Both the position numbers and the translations under genes were made by a program. 64,000 nt of DNA from Actinomucor elegans (Eukaryota > Mucoromycota > Mucoromycetes > Mucorales > Mucoraceae). The stretch covers positions 248,001 to 312,000 of the forward strand of contig JAMSLZ010000014.1 in assembly GCA_026027325.1 (NCBI GenBank). Direction: 5' to 3'. Positions 58,465 to 64,000 of this stretch are shown here, one piece after another. Positions within the stretch are counted from its first letter, which is position 1; every line of letters begins with the position of its first letter. The notes under the pieces were generated by a model. That model did no database searches. It was not told the origin of the DNA and saw nothing but the letters and a program-made list of their open reading frames with translations.

Positions 58465-58492
<28 letters not shown>
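58465..58492 (+). repeat. Poly-A tract of 28
   Basis: A continuous A run, 70 bp to the right of repeat copy G on the plus strand. For that copy it lies on the 5' side of the repeat's own orientation, so it is not a simple tail of it. Confidence 0.85.
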
Positions 58493-58495
<3 letters not shown>

Positions 58496-58634
58496 CTATT
58501 CGTTGAAATTGTATCAAACACGATACAACTGAGCATAATATAAAAGTCTCAGCCAAGTGCACTACAAAAAGAAAAGGCCATCTGCTTTTTTTTAATGAAA
58601 TGTATATGTATATACAAGCATCATAAACTACGCA

Positions 58635-60769
58635 TTAAGTTTGTTCATTTGACATATCCAAAAGACTAGTAATGGAGAGCTCAGTATTTACAATGAAAAA
58701 GAAATAACCAAAATCAACTCACCTTTCAATGGTTTGCGGTAACTTTCCTTCACTTGCTTGTAATATCATAAAGCACACATCAGGCTCAATATTGGGAAAC
58801 ATGGAAATGAGCGTAGTCAAGTTCTCATCAAACTCTTTTCGCGCATCTTCACTGTGGATACCAAATTCCTGTCTCGCTGGTAAGGTGTTATTGAGATTAG
58901 CAGGCATTGGCAGCTCTTGTGCCAAAGAAGAAGGATCATTAGGTACGTAATTATCATGGTGATTATGTGTACGGCGTGTTTGATGTTTTTTATGGTGCTG
59001 AGATGACGTTTCAGCGTCACTATTGCTAGCACTACTATCAGAAAACAGCTTTTCCACGAAATTCATCGACTTATGAGCAATATCAGAGCCGAGATCGATG
59101 AGTGGTTGATCTTTAAGGGCTTTTTTCGCATGCAGAGGATGAACGGCGTTTTCGTAACTTATTTGTCTTTTGTCTGTTGTGATCTTGGGCTGTTCTTGAT
59201 CCAATTCAGCCATTGTCTTTTCAATGTTACTAAAAACCATAGGTTAATTGGCTTCTTTGTATATACCCTTAGACTTACATGTCAAATTCTTCCTGAGAGA
59301 CAGATAGTGATTTAGCATCCATTGTTTCTATGAATTCAATAGCACCAAACTAGTATTTAATTGTGTTAATATCTTGGCATGTCTTTCTATTTTCTTTAAA
59401 CCATACGAGATTAGTTAGATAATAGCCAGCCTCTGATCTTAAGTGTTCAGGGTTTCTAAATCTAGATATATACCTGGATACAAATTAGAATATTGATAGA
59501 TACGAATAGAAACTACTTACTGAACGTTTGATATCAATCTGGGTGGGTTTGCACGGATTACAACATAAATCAATATAGGAAGAAAATCATCTGCACCTTC
59601 ATCGCCTTTGATATGTTTCATCAATCCTAATACACTCCCGCTCAGTATTCAACAGATATTTTTTTTTTTGCAGTAAGATCCTACCAAATATGACTTTACA
59701 GCAGTTGAGTATACAAATCAGCTTGTCTCTGGGCGCTTTATAATTATTCATCTTGAGTAGTTCTGCACAACTAGATCAGTATCCCAATCCTACAAGTTGT
59801 TTCACTGCTTTACCTGACTCAGCAAATTTTAAGAAGGAATCATTATCTTCGATTACGGGTATGTCAAGATGTTCTTCTCGAATCCATCGAAAGATACTAA
59901 TCTTATGACGTAGAATCTCATCCTTTTCTTTATCGTCCGTTGTACTTGGTGAAAACGTACTAGATATGCTCCCATTAGATGCTAGGCATTTCATGCAAAC
60001 GGTTCACTTACATGTTAAACAGCCTGTTCATAACTAGCTTCTCCATGCCTTCCTTTGCATTATCAAATTCTTTTTCTGAAATATCTCTCCAAACATCACA
60101 ATCTCTCATACGCAGATAAGTAAACTATTCAAAAATACTTTAGCATGAATTAAAGTGTCATCTATTCCGATCTTACGTTCAAGAAGTCTTGAATAAACTT
60201 GATTTGCTCGTTGACAGTCCATGCTTCTCTTCGATGAAATGCTGCAATAAACCTACAGAATTGGTTAACGTTGTATAAACAAACACAGATAGCAACACAA
60301 CGTACCCTTTTGTATACCGAGAAATAGGGCCTGCACTAGGTTCTTTTAATTGCTCCAGGAATCGATGAAAGTCAAATGTAGGCATGTCTGCTTGGAATTG
60401 CCGCGTTGACGATTCTATATTGCGTATGTATGGTTGATCAAATAAAGATCTTGCAATGTTCTATTGCTTTTACCTTGTGGAGATGAAAAAGTGTCTTGTT
60501 CTTGTTGCGATTGTTCCCTCAAAGTTTCGTTTGAAGTCTCAGGCTCTTTGGCTTTAGATGTACTCTCATTCAGTTTTCTACAAGGTTTAACAAAGAGAAA
60601 TGGAATTAGTTACTGCTTGTTCTCGTTCATGTACAGCTTTTTCTTTTTACTGGTTTTGGATAACGTTAGTTGATAACGAAGAGCGCTCATCATCAATATC
60701 TATCAAGGTTCCTTCAGAAATTGACGTTCCTTGTAAAGATTGACTTAAATCTCGGATATCTTTTGACAT
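58635..60769 (-). CDS. VPS9: VPS9-domain Rab5-type GEF with CUE domain
   Basis: Activates Rab5/Vps21 GTPases in endosomal sorting. Twelve exons on the minus strand: 60769-60651, 60577-60474, 60414-60306, 60252-60177, 60124-60012, 59959-59814, 59762-59685, 59626-59521, 59473-59407, 59349-59279, 59229-58723 and 58665-58635, 508 residues. The VPS9 domain is rebuilt across exons: LLKMNNYKAPRDKLICILNC, GADDFLPILIYVVIRANPPR and ISRFRNPEHLRSEAGYYLTN, then FGAIEFIETMD. A helical-bundle segment precedes it (MPTFDFHRFLEQLKEPSAGP, REAWTVNEQIKFIQDFL). The C-terminal CUE domain, FDENLTTLISMFPNIEPDVC followed by FMILQASEGKLPQTIESLLD, should bind ubiquitin. Domain order equals yeast Vps9. The last-exon acceptor was chosen to complete CUE. 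Confidence 0.92.
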
Positions 60770-60895
60770 GGTATCGTTCAAATAACTCGAATGAAGGGGA
60801 ATAAAGAAAAGAGAAAGCCAGAGAATTAATAATAGCGGGAAAAAAGGGTTTTCGGCTTTAAAATAACGCGTTTGAAAAAGATAATGCTTTTTTTA

Positions 60896-61333
60896 TTATT
60901 GATGCTTGGTCTTGAGTTCTTCAACAAGAGCAATATATTGAATCTCGGCTTCAGCAGGGATCATACCTTGTGAAAAAGAATGGGTTAATCGTCTAATCAA
61001 TACTGCCCCATGACTATTAAAAAATACCTTTAAGATCTTCCCATGCTTGCCATTTATAACGACCTTTAATATCAAACGTAGGCTTTGCTATTTTCAAAAC
61101 AGAGAATTAGATTGATCCAATCGAGATTGCATCATGACTTACAGGTATCATTATCACCCACGGTAGTCTGTTTAAATAAAGCATACAATTTCAAAAGATC
61201 ATCGTTTGATGGCTTGCTGGTGAGATCGCGAACTTCGACGGCAGCTTTATCAAAGGCCTATCAAATGACACTTCTCAATAAGCACTTCCATTTGTTTTTA
61301 ATTCCTTGAGATTCAACTTACGGGAGAAGGCAT
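60896..61333 (-). CDS. ACB1: Acyl-CoA-binding protein
   Basis: A small cytosolic four-helix protein carrying long-chain acyl-CoA esters. Four exons on the minus strand: 61333-61322 (only 12 coding nt), 61257-61143, 61087-61028 and 60966-60896, 85 residues, typical ACBP length. The spliced sequence has MPSPAFDKAAVEVRDLTSKP, NDDLLKLYALFKQTTVGDND with KPTFDIKGRYKWQAWEDLKG, and the C-terminal helix. LYALFKQ..VGD and KGRYKWQAW are the ligand-binding signatures, with Tyr and Lys residues in place. The stop lies 127 bp from the VPS9 start on the same strand, so the VPS9 promoter must be very short or overlap this 3' end. Confidence 0.94.
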
Positions 61334-62735
61334 TTCTTTTTGGATTAATGGAAAGAACACGCTGTCAGTAAGAATCTGTCATACTTTATCTTGCTCGATC
61401 GGTCGGCGTTCATAAATATACGACTGCCTTGACTAAATAAGTAATGAAATCTTGGAGATTTCATGTAGATAAATGTATATTTATTGTTCACTTTGACTAG
61501 CATGTTAGGCTGCTTTATGCTTGTATTACAAACAAAAAAGGGTTATTCAATAGATCAATAATATATATGTCTTTCCAAGGCAAAGTTGATTAAATTTATA
61601 GAGCATTTTCATTGGCTGTCAAAATTTTATTATTATATATGTGCCCTGCTTATGTGTCACATCTAGGCAATGCTACTAATTTCTGGGTCAAAACCAAAAA
61701 TAGGAGACCCACAAAAGTCATTCTTACTAAATCAGCTACTAACTAAAAAGCCTCGAAACTTTGACATTATCTCTCCTTGGTTTCTTCGCTGGCCCACTAT
61801 ATGCACTATTCTCTATGAACTTGGCCTTCTCCTACTTTATCTTTCTTGGGTTCACACCTCTTGGATTGGTTCTCCCCAAACTCCACACAGGTAAACTGTT
61901 AGTATCCTGATGATTTCGCTCTTTCCTCCTCTGCTTTTTTGTTGTTGACCTCAAAGGGATTTTTAGACTTCACTCTTCTTCTGATCTAGCCTGGGCGATA
62001 TTGGTGTACCTAATTAACACCACGCACTCATCAAGTCTTTATTTTTTTTCTTATTAGTCTACTTTAACACAGCTTTTGTATAACAAATGTAAGATTAACT
62101 ACAAGTCTATTAGCAAAGTTTGTAGAGCTTTTGATTATATATTGAATAGTATACAAGTAACTATTTTCTTTAGAAATATAGCCAAAATTTTGGATTTTTT
62201 TTTTGCTAGGAAGGCAGTTCTTGTATATGAATCAATTATTTAGTGGCAAAAACTATGTCTGCATAAGAAACAAAAGAACTCCTTAAATTTTGTGAATTTT
62301 AGGAATACTAGAAAAAGAAAAAATCAATTTTGTATGAGCCATTTCATTGGGTGTCGGATATTAATTGATTAGTTATTATTGGGTTACGGGAGTTAAACAT
62401 GTACAAAGAAAAAGGATCGCTGTTGTGCCATGACCAAGGTCAATATATTTTGAGGTTTGGCACACCCAGTTTCAATACATGAACACAACATGATCAAAAG
62501 TTTATTTTATTATATGCCAAATAGCAGTTCCAAATGGCTACGATTAAGAATAAACAAGCAGTTTTATTGAATCACACATGAGATTGAATCTTGAAACTAG
62601 TGCTCGGGAAACTTTCCAATGTTTCGCTAATGTCACCCTTGAAATTCAAAAACTTCTCCACTTGTTTGATCAAAACACTGAGAAAAACTTTTTTTTTCTT
62701 GTTTCTCTTTTTTTTTCTTTCTTCATTAGATTGCA
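61334..62735. other. Intergenic region, 1.4 kb
   Basis: Divergent space between ACB1 and the Lys-rich gene. It contains a 75-codon plus-strand frame at 61670-61894 (ATG-started, hydrophobic C-terminal half ELGLLLLYLSWVHTSWIG) that ends at a GTAAAC donor-like site. The CT-rich coding-like composition differs from its AT-rich surroundings. No family is recognised, and it is treated as a possible remnant. Otherwise AT-rich. Confidence 0.4.
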
Positions 62736-63785
62736 ATGACTGATACACAATTATCTGACTCTCTGGTAAACTTGCTTGTGTATATTATCGAAAAACGTAA
62801 GCTTATGCTGTGCATATATTTTTTTGATAGACTGCTCGTGCTTTATTAGAGCGTATTGCAGTAGAAAAGCAATGGTCCAAGGAAGACGTCGAAAGCGACC
62901 TTACTATTCTTGCCAAGAATCGTCTTGTCCATGTAAATATCATACAAATGTATCAAGAAAAATACCAGTGATTAACCCCGCTATTTAAGGTCAAAGATCT
63001 CAAGTCTTTATCTAATGAAAGCTGGGCGGTAAGCATAACTCGATATGTATTCAATAAAAATAAAAAAAGGCTTACCATGTATTAGCAAATTGAACTTCTT
63101 CCACTGGTCAAGGACCTATTAAGAGCTGCAATCAATCCCAATTGGCCCACAAATGGTAATTGACTCTTATGTTACATTTCCAAAAGCTTACACAAGTCAA
63201 CCTAATTTAGGCGATCTTGCAGCTAATAATAACCAAAAGCAACTCTCATCTGAAGAAGATGAAAAGGAACAGAAAGACAAGAAGAAGAAGAAGAAGAAGA
63301 ATAAGGGCTTCAAAAGTATCTCAACGCTTGGTACACCTGTAGTGCCCACCATCTTGACAAAGCCGTCTGTTATTACTACAAACCCTGTGCAACAATTAAC
63401 CGACGATGCAAGCCACATGTCATTAGATACCAATGAAGATCCTTTAACAGTTCAAAATACGATTCGAAATGGTGGCCCTTTTGGTGCTCCAGTAGACAAT
63501 GATGATGATTATATTGTTTCGCCTACAACAGGTACACGTAGAAAGAAGGTCTCCTTCTTCAGTACAGGTAGCGTATTAGAAAACAATGATCCAAGTATCG
63601 ACGATGAAGAAAAGAAGAAGGAAAAGAAGGAAAAGAAAGAAAAGAAAAAGGACAAGAAGAAGAAGAAGGAAATGGTGAGTGCTTTGTCTAAAGTTCAGTA
63701 ACCAAATAGAATAAGCTAATACTCCATCACATAGAAAAACGCCGAAAATGAAGCTGCTGAGGATATTGAAGCCACTGCAGATTGA
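62736..63785 (+). CDS. Lys-rich protein with a SAM-like N-terminus, 247 aa
   Basis: Six exons: 62736-62765, 62831-62932, 62990-63028, 63086-63155, 63223-63674 and 63735-63785. The N-terminal 80 residues, ARALLERIAVEKQWSKEDVE, LAKNRLVHVKDLKSLSNESW and AQIELLPLVKDLLRAAI, have the helix pattern of a SAM-like domain ('L..L..L..E.W..I.L'). The rest is disordered: two Lys-rich clusters (DKKKKKKKNKG; EKKEKKKDKKKKKEM), the Ser/Thr segment RRKKVSFFSTGS, which contains an R/K-V-x-F-type PP1-docking-like motif (KKVSFF), and an acidic tail. For exon 5 three acceptors (63186, 63210, 63222) keep the frame. 63222 has the best branch-site spacing. Function is not recognised, possibly nuclear or RNA-associated. 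Confidence 0.68.
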
Positions 63786-64000
63786 GTGATGTTTAATAAT
63801 AGTAATAGCTGTTTGTAGTTTCATACCTGTAGCAAAGCTTTCATTCAATAAAAGGATTTATTGGTATAATACCGAGAAATAAAGCCATATCATTGGTAGC
63901 TTCGTCTTTGGGATTCATATTACGTAAAACTAGAATATGCATTACCACAGACTACAACCACTGCAGCTGTCTGATTGGAGAACTGTTATAGTGATACCAA
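63786..64000. other. Terminal non-coding segment
   Basis: 3' flank of the Lys-rich gene. Nothing recognised. Confidence 0.4.

Larger units (their letters stand above)
56056..58634. other. Intergenic region, 2.6 kb, with repeats and degenerate ORFs
   Basis: Holds dispersed-repeat copies F (56858-56932, plus) and G (58320-58395, minus), a 28-A run (58465-58492) and two stretches of protein-like sequence broken by stops (about 56560-56695 and 57540-57995). It looks like a graveyard of older sequence. Confidence 0.5.

Noticed and set aside
24375..58492. Poly-A/T tracts as SINE tails of the dispersed repeat
   Set aside because: Only copy C has an A-run on its 3' side nearby. For copy G the A-run is on the wrong side, and the other copies have none.
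63156..63186. A 31-nt intron in the Lys-rich gene
   Set aside because: Too short for efficient splicing compared with the 45-80 nt norm here. Acceptors at 63210 or 63222 keep the same frame with normal size.

Overview
The window looks like nuclear DNA of an early-diverging filamentous fungus, most likely Mucoromycota (Mucorales-like). It is AT-rich. Genes are split by many short introns, mostly 45-80 nt, with GT..AG ends and CTAAY-type branch sites. Splicing is needed to build almost every protein, and the products are typical eukaryotic housekeeping proteins. There is no bacterial operon logic, no CRISPR array, no rRNA and no convincing intact tRNA. The species cannot be named from the sequence alone. 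All gene models are hand-spliced by reading phase and family similarity, with no RNA evidence.

Layout. 0-20 kb: the 3' end of a phospholipase D gene, an F-box protein, ribosomal protein uS5 (RPS2), an RCC1-repeat protein, a ketopantoate reductase, a 2OG-Fe(II) oxygenase, ribosomal protein uS14 (RPS29), the oligosaccharyltransferase subunit OST1, and eIF2-gamma (GCD11). 19-33 kb: the DEAD-box helicase DED1, a small unknown protein, an SDC1/DPY-30 subunit of the histone H3K4 methyltransferase complex, ALG7, a PP2C phosphatase tail-to-tail with the CET1-type mRNA 5'-triphosphatase, and RHO1. 33-46 kb: a 1368-residue ankyrin/coiled-coil protein with a small Ser-rich ORF behind it, an aldehyde dehydrogenase, a membrane-anchored GNAT protein and a MYND-finger protein. 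48-64 kb: a small acidic ORF, an AGXT-like aminotransferase, a hexokinase-like protein that lacks the catalytic Asp, an OSH4/KES1-type oxysterol-binding protein, VPS9 (12 exons), acyl-CoA-binding protein ACB1, and a Lys-rich protein with a SAM-like N-terminus.

How the genes relate. They are functionally scattered, as expected in a eukaryote. Loose themes are translation (RPS2, RPS29, GCD11, DED1, CET1), N-glycosylation (ALG7, OST1) and membrane traffic or lipid signalling (PLD, OSH4, VPS9, RHO1, ACB1). Several neighbours are packed tightly, such as PP2C/CET1 with 2 bp between stop codons and KPR/2OG oxygenase with 50 bp. Others are separated by 1.5-3 kb of AT-rich non-coding DNA.

Most unusual signals. 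(1) A short dispersed repeat of roughly 70-80 bp occurs about nine times, in both orientations, only between genes. Its core is ATGCGACATTGG followed by ACCGAGATCGGT. (2) A hexokinase paralogue has Gly in place of the catalytic Asp and an altered phosphate loop. (3) A probable GC-AG intron lies in CET1. (4) The OSH4 gene has an intron of 57 nt with no in-frame stop. (5) Several genes are visible only after splicing (RPS29, SDC1, the 94-residue gene, ACB1).
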